Under the pieces are notes generated by a model, which had not been told where the DNA came from, ran no database searches, and was given only the letters and a program-made list of their open reading frames with translations. From Lepturacanthus savala (lineage: Eukaryota > Chordata > Actinopteri > Scombriformes > Trichiuridae), in the NCBI GenBank assembly GCA_030544235.1, contig CM060464.1:30344152-30408151 (forward strand): a DNA stretch of 64,000 bases. Direction: 5' to 3'. A program made the position numbers and the translations under genes. Of the stretch, positions 23,559 to 36,025 are shown in pieces (position 1 is the first letter of the stretch; each line of letters begins with the position of its first letter).

Positions 23559-23865
23559 TTAAAGGATAGGTCCCCCTATAGAATAAATGTCAGTTGTCCA
23601 TATGAATATTGTAAAGAATATTTTTTTTCTTGTTGTAATCATTTATTCTGTTTATGCTGATCATTAAAAGATCCATTCTCATTATGCTTTCAGTTTATGT
23701 GATCAGAGACTAAATCCACAGCTCTCGTTCTGTGCAAAAATTTATTTAGAAGATAATCTGCAGCTAATATGAAGCTGAATGAAGGGGATATTTTCCAAAG
23801 TTACTTGTGTTACTAGATGTTTTCTTTCACTGTAGCTCAAAGAAATTAGAAATGGAGGTATTGAA
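23559..23865 (+). mobile_element. Percomorph MITE of the TTAAAGGATAGGT type
   Basis: Begins TTAAAGGATAGGTCCCCC and continues with GTCAGTTGTCCATATGAA, CTTGTTGTAATCATTTATTC, ATGCTGATCATTAAAAGATC, TCTGTGCAAAAATTTATTTA and GCTAATATGAAGCTGAA. This order is familiar from an abundant non-autonomous fish repeat. The right end is diverged, so the boundary near 23865 is approximate. Confidence 0.7.
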
Positions 23866-25280
23866 AAAGGTGTTTTTAAATTATGATATTAACATATGAT
23901 TAGAGTTTTTTTGAGAATCTGACAATTATTTTCTGATACTGAGAAAAAAAAATGTTTCCATCTTGATCATTAATTGATTGTTTTGTTATCTTGTCAAAGC
24001 AACAGGCATTTGTCTTGTAAATAACACTGGGAAAACACAGACTGTTGTGTCATTTTCATTAAAATAATTATCTCTGATTATGAAAAAAAAGAATAATGAT
24101 TCATTAAATGTTAGTGTGAGAGAGAACTACTGGCTTTTTCTTTTGGGAGAAAACAGATTCAAACATTAATACATACCATAAAACATGTAAATAAATTATG
24201 ACTTAATAATGCATTTCCCTGCTGTGGTTAAAGTGTAGGTAACAAAGCTGTAACTGGATGCTACAGCATGTGAGCGGACACACAGGATTGTCTCTTCTAC
24301 TACGGTAAGTAGTGCAAAGGCCAAGGTCAGCCTGCTGTCACATCCTGAGAGAACCAGCCAAAGAATGACTGAGTGAAGAAGCAAGCGAGTGAGTTAGCAA
24401 ATGGTTCAGCGTGAGCAAAAGTAAACGACGTACGGGATGAATTAATATCCGTGTCTCTCTCAGATTCACTCTACACAGTGTTTTTCCTGCAGCCTTTCAC
24501 CAGATTGGCCAACCAAGTAATGAAATTCTCCGGTTACATGTCAATGATCCTCGCTGCCTTGAGTTAAATACGGCTATAAATCAGAGCACTCCCGATTCAG
24601 TAATGCCCTCTGCAAGATTCCTTTAAGGATGAGAACTCTAAATTGATTTATTTTGAGGACCCCGTCTCTGGAGAGGCAGAGGTAGGTGATGAGTCTGCAA
24701 GCTAATGTTGGATTTTGCGTCAATACTGTTTGAAATGAAAGTCTACAACAGCACCTGTCGTTGCTTAATATCCTGGCTTCAAATTTGAAACTATGTTTAA
24801 ATTTCTCATTTAAACTTGCATGACTAGATTTAAAATTTATTCGCATTTCTGACTCTGACTCATTCGCATCAGTTTTAGTTCTGATCTCTCATAATCAAAG
24901 CTTAATTGTGGATTGTGCTTTTACAAATCAAGGATTTAGCACTGTTAACCCTGATATTTTATAAGCTAGTGGAAATATTTAATGTTATTAATCGAGGTGC
25001 AAATATCTTATTGGTCTATTCCAGTTAAATGTATTTCACTACCTGAGCTGTGAAGCTGCTTTGCTGGTTCAGCAGCAGCTCAGCTGACTGTCTAGAGTGT
25101 ATGTTGCGAGCTGACTCTTTGGCTGTCTGACAGGCTGCTTCTCTTTCTGTCTATTTAAAGCTTTAAAGTAGCTCATTTCTTCAATTTATGTAGCAACAGC
25201 AAAGCAGTAACATTTTATTATTATTATTTTAAGTAAAGTAAAGTATGTTCTTAAACTCTAACAGAAAAGTAAATCTAACT
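23866..25280. other. Intergenic, nothing recognised
   Basis: No exon, RNA gene or classified repeat seen. Confidence 0.4.
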
Positions 25281-25634
25281 TAAATTAAATGGACTGTGTA
25301 GGACATTTAGCTGCATTTAGTGGCATCTAGCAGAACAGACTTAACAGGAACTCTCATAATATTCATAAGTATGTTTTAGTATATAATAATCAAATAACTT
25401 TTGAGTTTTTATTACATTAGATTGGGCTGTTTTTATCTACATCAAGCCCACAATGTTGCACCACCATGTTTCTACAGTGACCTGTAATTGACAAAGCAAA
25501 CAACGGCTCTATGGATGTTACTTTACATTTTTTAAGGCCAACATAGATTCTCCTACGGGTTTAAGGTATTCAGTTGGTGACAACCCGCCTCCTCAACACT
25601 AGATGCCACCAGAAACTACATAGTATACCTTTAA
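25281..25634 (-). mobile_element. Percomorph MITE, TTAAAGGTACA family, second copy
   Basis: Shares with 5912-6263, in reverse orientation: TTAGTGGCATCTAGCAGAAC near the left end, TAATATTCATAAGTATG, CCATGTTTCTACAGT, and the right end CTAGATGCCACCAGAAACTA, then TATACCTTTAA. Diverged ends. Confidence 0.75.
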
Positions 25635-27198
25635 CTTTCAAAGAGCAGACTAGCTGCTCCCCGTCTTTATGCTCAGCTGTGGGCTATAATCACCTCCTGG
25701 CTCTTGCTCAGTATTTAATGCACAGACATGAGAGTGGTATTGATTTTATCATCTAACTCTAGGAAAGAAAGTGAGTAATCTTATTTAGCTCATTTTGAGC
25801 AGAATTGTGTACATGGCCTCGATAGTTCATTATCCTGTTGAAAACTGCTCAGGATGTTGGGGATTGTCCCTCTGTAACCAGGGTCCCCAACTCTATATAC
25901 ATAATGGGAAGCTGGAAATAATTAGAGAAAGATGTCGGTTTGGGGGAAAATGAATAGTTCTTTTTTCCTTCTTTTGCTCCATCTCCCCTTCTGTTTTGTT
26001 CAGCTGGTGGATCCTTTGGTGAACATGGCAGCCAGTCCCCTTGATGAGGAGATCACATACACCTGTGGTCAATAATGGCTTAAATATATATCTTGGATTG
26101 TCTTCGCTTCAGTCTGAGATGATTATTTTTCAGTTTTTGTGTTGGTTGTGCAGTCTTCTTTTTCAGTTTTTGTCCCTTTATTGGCACTCACTCTGAACTT
26201 CAGGATTCAGTACCACCTCCCTGTTCAGCTACAGTATGGATCTACCAATGTTGCATTTTTTATTTCATGATCACTTGTTAATAAACTCTTACCTTTTGAC
26301 TTCTGTTGTCCACCTCTGCATCTTGAGTCCAAAAACTAGGTTTCCTGATCCTTCTTATCATGCAGGCTAATGGGTAAAGACACACATAGGTGGGTCTGAT
26401 TAATGTAATGTAGCAATGTGCAAACAAAAGCTGAGAAGAAGAAAGGTTGTTTGCAAAGGTATTTGAAGAAGTAAATTAATTCAACTTGTTTATAGCCCTC
26501 AAAGAGACACACAGTGTGTTGACAGCAAGTGACACTGAATGTAAACATAACTTTTACAAGGAAACCTCAGTCTTGGTCTGTTCAGTGCTGAAGTTGAGTC
26601 TAGAGAAACTTGATAGATTTGGCTCTAGTGTGAACTTTGAGTTAAGCTGGCTGACCTGCTGGCTGACTGACTGGCTGTGTGTCTATTAATATGTACCAAT
26701 GTGTAGCCCTAGTGTGGTTTTATTTGGAACGCTTTGTGTTATGACCCTTAAATATGCCCAGAATATCCCATAATGTCATGTTCCCTGCATGGAAAGTCAG
26801 CGCTAGTAGTAGCTAAGGAAGCCATGTTCATCAGTTGGAGTGTTTATCTACAGTTACTCTTGAGACCATGGACACAACTGTGGGAACGAGGAGAGCTGAG
26901 AGATCTGCAGCATCCTTGTCTCTCTGTGACTGAGCAATGATTGTATTGCTTCCAAAAACATGTTCCCACTACTATAGCCCATGATATTCATGTCCCCCAG
27001 AGCATGAAAATGTTTTTATTGACCTTCTGAACTTTTTTGAACCATCTGGCCAAGATCTACTCAACACAATTTGTCGGTCAGTGATGCTGTGACATTTTAT
27101 CTTGACACTGATTCTCAGAAGATGAACTATTATGAGCCAGCAACCTGCTTTTATCATGATCCAACTTCCACATAACATACAGTGTCTATGGAAGAGGC
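25635..27198. other. Intergenic, nothing recognised
   Basis: No exon or classified repeat seen. Confidence 0.4.
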
Positions 27199-27251
27199 TT
27201 AAAGGTACAGTGATTTAGATTAGATGCAGAAACTACACACTGTACCTTTAA
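27199..27251. mobile_element. 53-bp minimal inverted-repeat element
   Basis: TTAAAGGTACAGTG at the left and its exact reverse complement CACTGTACCTTTAA at the right enclose 25 bp. The ends match the TTAAAGGTACA family (5912-6263, 25281-25634), so this looks like a deletion derivative retaining little more than the ends. Confidence 0.7.
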
Positions 27252-30200
27252 ACAGAGGAAAGAAAAGTTCCTGTGCTAATTTCCAGTGTAAAATAGACAT
27301 AAATGCTAGTAACAAAAAAGGCAGAACATTTAAACCTAATAAGAGTAAAGTTTCTATTACTTACAAGTCCAATGTGAAGGTGTGGCCACTGGAATGTCCT
27401 ATTATCTCTGAAGTTGTCTGAGGTCGGTGTGACCGTTACATGATCCGTGTAGGCAGAGTTCTGAAGCTCACTGTGTACCACACAGATATTTTTTGATTAG
27501 CAAGTATAAAGCATGGAGGTAAGATGAGAACATAACCTGAAATATTATTAGAATGTCCATGTAGAAATACTGTGCACACCTCAAAAGACCACTTGACATA
27601 TACCAGTCCTGCTAAGCAATCGTCTGACCTTCCTGCAAAGCCTTGTTAATGGTTGGGTGGTTGCACCCTTAGGACTAAACGTTATTGACGTGTCACCCTG
27701 GATGGTCAGGAAGCTGTTAAGACTCACACAACATCTTAGTTTATGGCCCAGAGATCAGGAATTGTGTTTACTAGTTGTGGTGGTCAGCTGTGATATACCG
27801 ACGCACTAATGCTGCCTGGTTTCTGCAGCTTATAACCTGTTTGTCATTGTGAGTGGAGTTTTCCTTTGGGTGAGGCATTTGTTCTGTAAGATTACTTCCT
27901 TTGCCCCCACCCCCAGCAAAATTTAGTTTCTTTGCCTTCTTGTTTTGTTTTGTATGGTTTGTAGACAGATACAACGTAATATAAAAAGAGCAGAGAAAGT
28001 TATTTGTGGTTGGGAGATGTTTCTTCAAAGGAGTTAAATTACACTACAGAAGTCTTCATCTTGCTCTGTTTGGCCATCGTACAAAGTTTGAAATACATTA
28101 TTTCAGCCTTCATCTCCTATTCTTTAACTCAGCTCTCCTCACTGATCCTCAATCCTCTTTTGGAATATAATACTGTCAATGGGCTTGTCACCTGCATTTC
28201 CCTGTGATACGGATGATTTAAAATTAAAGGTCATTCTGGTGTTGACCTCCCTGGAAGTGTCTCTGGATTGCAGGGCTGGCTCAAGGCCTATTATAAAATG
28301 CGGTGGTGTAACATAAGGAGAGGACATTACTTGAAAGTCAACTTGTTTGGAAACTTGATTTGTTGAAATTTCAGTAATGTTGGCTTCTTCTTCTGAGACC
28401 AGTGACAGGTCAACAACATGCAAACATCCCAAAAGTTTCCAACAATATTCAAACCTAGAGACGTTTATACTAATTTTAACATTCATTTTAATCCAAACAT
28501 AACATGGCTGCGTCTCAATGTCCCCTTTCACATGTGTCAGTCAGTCCAAAGCTGATTTACATTTTAGCATGAGCATTACTCTGAATACTGTTGACCCACA
28601 TTATTTAGTCAGAGCATAGCTGTTTATTCTACATCTCTTGATTGTTTACAGGGTATGTCTTTCTACTTCTACCTCAACAGCTGTTGATATTCAATCATCA
28701 GGCAGACTGTAAAAAGTTTTCGTGGGTTGACGGGACAAGAAGAGGGTGTTAAAAAAATACTCCTATACTGATTTTGCATTCAAATACCTATTTGGGTCAG
28801 TCCTATCTACTCCATACTTGACTGTAGAGCCCTGGGGCCCCAAGTGCTGTGGGGGAAGGGAGCAGTTCAAAGCGTATTTTTGCTCTGGGCCACCCAATAG
28901 CTTTATCCGGCCATGGTCTAAACTCATTCAAATATCACATTCTAGTCACAATATTTTACAAAGAATGCACATTCCACTTCAGTTGTTGCTGTGAACATCA
29001 CAGAAAAGCATCACATAAAAACATCCTTGATTGAAAAATAATTTGTCAATGGCATTTAACACAGAATATTCACTGTTTTTGGCTGTTCACCACTAGAGAC
29101 GTACAGTGTAATAACTGAGGAATACAAGTGGCAGCAGGTTTTGACATCAACATTAGTAATGAGTAATGCAATAATGTAGTAATGTTTGTGCTCCTACAGG
29201 TTTTGAAGTGATTTTTTTGTTGGATGTATATTGCTGTTGCTGCAGAATGTTGCAACATATGTTGTACAGTATTTCCCTTTCCTCTCCTTGCAGAAGTCTA
29301 TTTGCATCATCTACCACACATTTCTCTTCATGACTCTCGATAGTTAATGCAAAGTGTAAGTTTAAACTCCACTGAAAGGTCATGTATCTGCACTTTTATG
29401 TGTTTTATTTAAAGTTTTGATACCTCAAACATGATATGTGCAATTTCAAGCACAAACATTCAAATTCAACTAAATATAGTTCTCTCTCGAGCATCTCTTT
29501 AGATTTTCAATCGTGATGGTGGGGGCACTTGAGCCGAGCTGTGAACCTTGACAGGCAGAGGGAGCTACTGCAGGATTTCCTGAAGTTAAGGTCATACAAA
29601 CAAGCTGTGAAATGGCAATGTTTCTAAATCCAGGCTTTGTGCATTTCTCAATTTTTTATGCATGGGACAGTTTTTACATTATAGCCCTTAGACCTTATCT
29701 GGGGTTTATAAAAAAAAAAGAACATGAATGTGGCTATTTGCATGATATGGGACTATTAAGCTGCTTTCTGAACATGATATCACATCTGTCTCTAAAAGAA
29801 CAGATAACTAAATGGAGCCAGACATAGACCAAGTGCATCTGATTGCTGTTTTACGGCAGTATTAAATGTTTTAAAGGAAGAACTTTTCCTGTACTGCACA
29901 TTTGATAAGGAGATCAAGGTGTGGTTTATGACATTTTATGAACTCATCTTCAATATGACAGAATATGTGGTTTAATGAGCTGTTATTTGATGTCTCCTTT
30001 GACTGCATAAAAGAATGAAATATGTTTAAATTATGATTATTGAGACTGATATTCAATCATTTTAATACCTTATTAAATTAACAGGAAGAAGTTCACCTCT
30101 GTTTGCTGCAGACACACAGACATACTCATACAAAAATATGCAAAGAAAACCATTTCCTTTTTGTCTCTTGTTCTTTCATAAACATTTCCTCTTTTGAACA

Positions 30201-33200
30201 CACAGAAACAAATATCATCAGTGTCTCTGTACTTCTACACTTGTGGGAACCATCAGGGACAAAATGTTTGTATTATCTTACCATAACTATAACTGTCACA
30301 GCTGCAGGCCAACCCCAACCTCTAGCCCACCTTTAAGCTAATGTCTGTTTTCTGACCACTCTGGTCTGTTGTTTTCATCATTTTGTCTACTGAGGCTGGA
30401 AAGTACAGTTGCAACAGCCAGCAATTTATCCAGATTATCAAAACCACTTTATTTGGAATGCACATGAAAGTGACTGCAGCAACAGTGTCTCTAATAATCC
30501 CTCATTAGAGGAAAAGCAGTGCACAAAACTACAGTAATTATGGTAGTTAAAACAGAAGTCCTGTGTACAGGAATCCCCAGGAACTGTTAATACCATTGTA
30601 TTCAAAGAACCAGGCTTTAAATACTGTTTTACTCATGGTTTAACCATAGGATTTCAATGTTCTGTTGGACACAATTTATTTTTTTAGCTTCATATGCCAC
30701 TGAGTTAAAGGAATGAACAGGGTCAAATGCTTATTATAAATCCACGTTATAACAGTGATGGGTGTTTCCAACAGTCCAAACTTCTCTTCATATTTTCTTG
30801 TTGGCTTTGTTTAAAACCTGTCTGATCAGCTGATATCTCCTGTTTTCTGACCTGTCGGACTTCTTTTGCAATTCCAGATCTGTCAGCAGCGATATGTACT
30901 GTGGAAAAATAAGAGATTCAAATAGAACAGAAGGAGTGAGGTCTGTGGAGTCTTCTCCCTTTTATCTTAACAAAGTGAGAAGTACAGGAGTACACACACA
31001 GTATTAAGGTCAGTGTTGTCAGCCAGGCTTTTGAAAGACATTCAGTTCCCTGTTATAACCATCACCTGCTTCAAATAGTTAACCTTTTCATAACCAGTGT
31101 AAACAGGCAAACTGATACACACACACACACACATGTATACAGTGGCAAAGCCCTGTGATGCGATGCAGTGATAACAACACAATCACTGCTGTTAGCGTGT
31201 GTTCTCACGCTTGATTTTCCCTCAGCGGCTGTTGGGAATAGCTGTAATTGTGGAAACTGCTATAAAAATGTCATAAAATCTTACATTACAGTAAATGTTG
31301 TGATTGCATCATGTAATGCTTTTAATGCATTTTGTAATATTATGAACACACAACTCAGTTTTAAAGAATGTAATAATTTCATATTGGATAAAATGCCAAA
31401 TATATATTTCAGACATCTTATCCTGATATCATGCAGCGGGCTGCGTCTGTGTTCGCTCACTGTAACACTGGGATCACATTCAATCCCAGATGCATTTGTG
31501 TTCTTGTAAACTGCATGAGTCACTAACACAAAATTGATCAGACACAGTTATGGGTTTAGTTTTATAGCCCAAACTCTTCTCGCAGAAGTAATTTGCCGCT
31601 AAAATGTTTTTCATCTCGCAGACATCCCAGACAGACGGCAACAAATGAAGTCAAGCAGTTTGGCTCAGGCATGTGGAGCTGTCAACGCAGCGGAGGCACA
31701 ATATCTGATATCTTCATCAAATTATGAAACATCTACAGAGTAACGAGACAAAGCTCTGATCACACAGGACGAAACAACTGGAAAGTTGAATATTTTTGTG
31801 GCTACCGTGCACGGATGTAAACAGTATTCTGAAAATAACTATTTTGTTTCAGTCAGAACAGGGACATTGTTCTATTTTCCAGCCACAAACAACAACATAA
31901 TTCTGAGTTATTGACCTTCACAAGGGACAACAGAGCATGGACTCTGTTATTTGAGAAAATCAACTAAAATGTGCATTTTTTTAACATACACTGAGCTTGA
32001 AGTAAATTGTGTTTGATTTTATGTGGAGTGTACTTCATGTTTGTCTGCTGAATATGCAATAAAATCTGAAATCTTTGTGATTTTTTCATCTTTGTCCAGG
32101 AAACCAGGAAAAAAAGTTAGCTATACACAAGATGTAATTTGCTCCTGCCGGGAGTCTCTCAATCAAAACAATATGAAAAGATGGAGTTGAAGATGTTATG
32201 AAGTAGTGTGGCATCATGGGATTTGTTGTCTTCATTGCTCTGCAGTCAGCTTCTCCAGGTTAGGATTCCTTCAGTGTTTGTGGACAGAGAACATCTGGAT
32301 GAGGCTGCAAGCTGAACTTACCTTGCATCGCTGATAGCTTAAGATTCAGATGTTAAAGGGGTTTTTACCAAGAGCCAAATTACCCATGGAAGTCTAATCA
32401 AACCAACTACTGAATAAAGCTAAAAGCACTGAAGAAAGCAGCTTATGTTAAAAAAATTCTGTCGCCATGTGATGATGCACACAGAGGACATTGGGAAGCA
32501 GCCATATGCTGCCTCTAGTTTAGGTATAAATTATTGTTGAAATAACAGCTTCAAAATGATAAAAAATAAAATAAAAGTCCACAACTCAACAAAATATATA
32601 ACATAGGTCTAGTCATTTATATAGATTTTAACCTGGGAAAGTTCCATGTGGGGCCTTTAAGTGGTTGTTACTGTTCTAGCTCCTGAAAGGATTAACAAAC
32701 ACATCAGAGGTGCAGCTGGATTAGATGGTGAGATTTTTGCTCAATTATAATGGCATCAGTTAATGTCATCAACTATCCTCGCTATAAATGACTGACAGAA
32801 GTTGGTTTTGCAGTTGCCCGGCAACAGCAGCAGGGTTCTGCAAACACTGTCTGTGCCGGCTTCTCAAAATAAAGATGGAGAAAAGCGACTCGAGTCTTTA
32901 AGCAGACAAAGTGTGTCCTCAGTGATCAGGCCCTTCGGATTGTGTGCCTGTTTGTGTGGTAATGACTGAAAAACATGCTGAATTCTTGATTTTAGAAGCT
33001 ACATATGGAGTTTAATAGCAATGAAATCACTTTTGCATCAATATGGAAGAGTTAGTCTATAGATTCCTGTTAGCTTGTGGATTTCTTCCATTTGTTCTTC
33101 CAGGGCAAATGCAGGGAGGGAGATTCAACAGTAAGTTAACAGCAACAATGGTGGAGTATGAAGTTGTGGCTTTTAAAATCAATGAATGTCAAACATTAAA

Positions 33201-33457
33201 TGTGGCCAAAGAACAGAATCAAATGCCATCAAACCAATCATACAACACAGATTCTTAGATATGACATCAGAGTTAATGTTTCACCTGTAAATAATAAAAA
33301 GCATTTTATAGCTATTGGCTACATTACGAATAGCTGTTTCCCATTGAGTTATGCTTCTCTCAGCCAGTAACACACGTCTAGTTCAGTATTGTCTTCAAAA
33401 TGTTTGTAGTTTGGTTTTATTCTCTTTATATTTTTGTTTTCATTTAAAATGATTAGT
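27252..33457. other. Intergenic, nothing recognised
   Basis: A 6-kb stretch with no recognisable exon, tRNA or well-defined transposon. A short CA run lies at 31115-31131. The part 28560-29050 includes CCTGGGGCCCCAAGTG and may be old repeat sequence, but I could not classify it. Confidence 0.4.
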
Positions 33458-33928
33458 AGGGTGATATCAGGTAAATTGGGCCACTTTTTGGGAAATCACT
33501 TTGGACAATAACACAATACCAAATGTGCCTTTTCCATGTATATTTATGATTAATAATGACTGTTTCTGATCATTTTGTGTTGGAATTATGTAATAAAATA
33601 TAATTATTGAGGCCCTATAAATCTTTAAATATCCACTGTGCCACTTTTCTCTTGCATGACTGGTTTCAGTTAAAATGGGCCATCTCATCAGGTAAAAAAT
33701 TAGTCATGCTAGACTACTTACCATGCACATTTCTGGTTCAGTCAAGATTTGAAGAGTTGTCTCATCACCATAGAAACCATAAACAAATCAAATCACTTGT
33801 TTCTTGCCAAGCACAGTGATGTTAACAATGTTATTTTTATGTCAAATACGTATTAGTTATTGGCTCTAATTTCCAGAGAAGTCGGGACCCACAAACCCTA
33901 AATGGCCAATTTTACCTAATATCACCCT
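33458..33928 (+). mobile_element. MITE, AGGGTGATATCAGGTAAA family, copy 2 (best ends)
   Basis: Left end AGGGTGATATCAGGTAAA then TTGGGCCA; right end TGGCCAATTTTACCTAATAT then CACCCT. With two more bases on each side (GT and CC) the element is flanked by TA on both sides, compatible with a TA target duplication. The interior is non-coding and about 75-80% similar by eye to 46794-47275. It ends about 310 bp before the ppargc1b start codon. Confidence 0.85.
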
Positions 33929-34241
33929 CCTATTGCCAAATAAATCATATATAACAACCTTATTTCAATTGCTGTAATTGTAAAACATCTGTGTTGGCAT
34001 TAATTTAATTTCTGGTCAATTATTGAAAATGAATCATCTTTTTATTGTAGGGTCCCCTAGAGCCACTTCATTGACCCCAGGAGGTCCCCAGACCCCACTT
34101 TGGAGAAGAGCATGTGTTTCAAAGTGTGGGTTTGTTTGTGTGTGTAAACAGATGCGCCCTCTGCAGGTAGATGGGCTCCACTGCTCCTCCTCCTCCTCTA
34201 TACTCCGCTCTCTGGCTCCACGGCCCTTCATTCACTAGAAG
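33929..34241 (+). promoter_or_regulatory. ppargc1b: Proximal upstream region and presumed 5' untranslated leader of ppargc1b
   Basis: Directly precedes the recognised first coding exon. The last 100 bp are CT-rich (CTCCTCCTCCTCCTCT at about 34182), and no TATA box is evident at a plausible distance. A stop codon (TAG, 34236-34238) in frame just before the ATG supports 34242 as the start. The transcription start cannot be located from sequence alone. Confidence 0.5.
34051..34115 (-). mobile_element. hAT MITE end remnant in the ppargc1b upstream region
   Basis: GGTCCCCAGACCCCACTTTG (34083-34102) is nearly identical to 45066-45084, where it forms the right end of a hAT-type MITE (44840-45095). 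GGGTCCCCTAGAG at the left of this interval could be further remnant sequence. Confidence 0.5.
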
Positions 34242-34266
34242 ATGGCGGACTGCGCTCCACTATTAG
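34171..34266 (+). promoter_or_regulatory. Upstream open reading frame overlapping the ppargc1b start
   Basis: ATG at 34171 opens a 31-codon frame that ends with TAG at 34264-34266, in the +2 frame relative to the main ATG at 34242. If the transcript starts upstream of 34171, ribosomes using this ATG would pass over the main start. Its own context (GTAGATGG: G at -3, G at +4) is favourable. Confidence 0.4.
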
Positions 34267-35470
34267 ATGAGGATCTCTCGTCCTTTGTCTTCAATTACCT
34301 GACAGAAAACTCCGGCAGCCAGGTAAGACCCGGGCCTCTTTGGACACACGGGACTTCGGGCTTTTCGGGCCGGGGTGCGTCTTTGCACGTCGCCGGCCGT
34401 GGCGCGTGCTCTTCCCCGGTTGATGCGGAGCCTCCGTCCCCGGCTTGTCAGCAGCATCTCCCGGTTACAGCAGCGACCGGCTTCTCGGTCTGCGCGCGTG
34501 TATGCGTGTGTGAATGTATGAATGACTGTCTTGACGTCTGGCTTTCACGTGTCTTTTTCGGGAGTAAATGTCGCCGTTCAACACGAGCAAAGAGGGAATT
34601 TGACGGATTAAAATGTGTTTTCGTGCTGCTGCGGAGACCTGCAGCTCGGGTGGATTATTTGTATGCAGAGCGGCGCTTTGGAAACTTTTGACGCATTCTT
34701 CAGGGAAGTTTTTAGTGTCAGTACTGGAGACTTGGACACGTGGTGTGCCTGTGAACGCGTGGTCTCAGCCGGGGGACTATTATCATATTATTGTGACATT
34801 AAGATATTAATCCAGGGGCTGCAGGACTATTTGGCTTCAAATGTTAAAACGAGAAAAGACATAATTGAGTTTTTTTCTCTTATTGCTCCTCTTTATTAAT
34901 GCATCGGCTCATTGCGTAATTTAGTAAATTGAGCACAGACTGTTGCAGATGTTCAATAAAGTGTGTGTTGGTGGGAGACACGGCGACACATCAGTGCTGT
35001 ACAATGTTATTTAGCCTCCGTTATAAGCTGCTTGCACCGCACCGTGTGAGCTTAACCGCGAATCTCCGGGTGTCTGCGGGCTGCTCGGTGCGCTGCGAAG
35101 TTGAGCAACTCCCACTGATGATACCTGTGATTTATCCAGATTGGCCAAATTATCAGATGATGTCCTGCCACGGCGCTGAAATGCAAAGAGACAGCGGGGT
35201 CGTGGTCATCAGGAGCCAATTTACGCTTTCATAATCATTTGCGTAATCGTTTGGTAACGGGTTACAAAACGTTTGCCCAGTAGTTTTGATTTGGCAAAAG
35301 CAGAGCGTCTCCTGAAGCCGTGTCTGTGTTTGAAGGAGTGACAATGACAGTTTGGTAGCAGAAGGTGTCGTGTGCGTGTGCGTGTAAGGTAGAGGGGGTG
35401 GGGGGCGCGCGCAGGGAAGTGATTTTTGCACAGGAACCGTCAATTCTCCAAACTGCGTTTAGATTATTCG
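34235..35470. promoter_or_regulatory. CpG-rich region at the ppargc1b 5' end
   Basis: CG dinucleotides are frequent here (for example CGTCGCCGGCCGTGGCGCG near 34389 and GGGGCGCGCGCAG near 35402), whereas flanking DNA has very few. This suits a CpG-island promoter covering exon 1 and the start of intron 1. Confidence 0.55.
34242..34322 (+). CDS. ppargc1b: PGC-1beta (PPARGC1B), first coding exon, partial
   Basis: Encodes 27 residues, MADCAPLLDEDLSSFVFNYL plus TENSGSQ, then CAG|GTAAGA at 34320-34328, a strong splice donor; the intron is in phase 0. The peptide matches the N-terminus of vertebrate PGC-1beta, where a short leader is followed by CGALLDEELSSFFLNYL. PGC-1alpha and PRC start differently, so the paralogue call is fairly secure. 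The protein is a nuclear coactivator of PPAR, ERR and NRF1 targets, driving mitochondrial biogenesis and fat oxidation; this exon begins the N-terminal activation domain. The ATG context is good (A at -3, G at +4) and an in-frame stop lies just upstream. Read-through into the intron would extend the frame to 34691 with no family similarity. Exon 2 onward is outside the window or unrecognised. Confidence 0.88.
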
Positions 35471-35987
35471 CATTTCAACGATTCCTTTCTTATTGGGAAT
35501 TACGCGTCACACCTGGAGCATGCATTCCAGTTGTAAACGAATAAATATGGTCTTCAATTGAATTAGGCACACAGTCAACATAAAAAACAGCTCTATTGAC
35601 AATGATATGTGAACTTTTAGAACTGGTCCTGCTGTTAATCTCAGAATTATCGCCCTCCCAATACACTCCGTGGAGGGCGGTACCGAGAGGTCTTCACCAA
35701 TTCTAGAAACGGATATTTCTTGGAATTGAAATGATGTTTTGGGCTTTATGTCTGCCGATGTCTGTAGTATGAAGTGTTTTTAGCAGCAGCTCAGCTGATC
35801 TACAGCATGTCTGTCTGTTGCCTTGTTGGAGTAGGAAACAATAAATTAGTGATTTCCGAACCGAGACAAAATTCGGCTCCGTCTGTCACTGGAAAACCGG
35901 ACCCCCGGTGTTTACTGCGTCATCACAGTGTGACATAAGATTGCGTCGCGGTGATTGCTGCTCTGATAGCACGGTCAGAATGTGATG

Positions 35988-35988
<1 letters not shown>

Positions 35989-36023
<35 letters not shown>
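35989..36023. repeat. (GT)n microsatellite
   Basis: 35 bp of pure TG repeat. Confidence 0.95.

Positions 36024-36025
<2 letters not shown>

Noticed and set aside
1..34000. Exons of expected neighbour genes such as pde6a
   Set aside because: None of the translated frames resembled phosphodiesterase or other neighbour proteins.
34242..34691. 149-codon open frame continuing past exon 1
   Set aside because: Family similarity stops at codon 27, exactly at a strong GTAAGA donor; the remainder is Cys/Arg-rich CpG-island translation.
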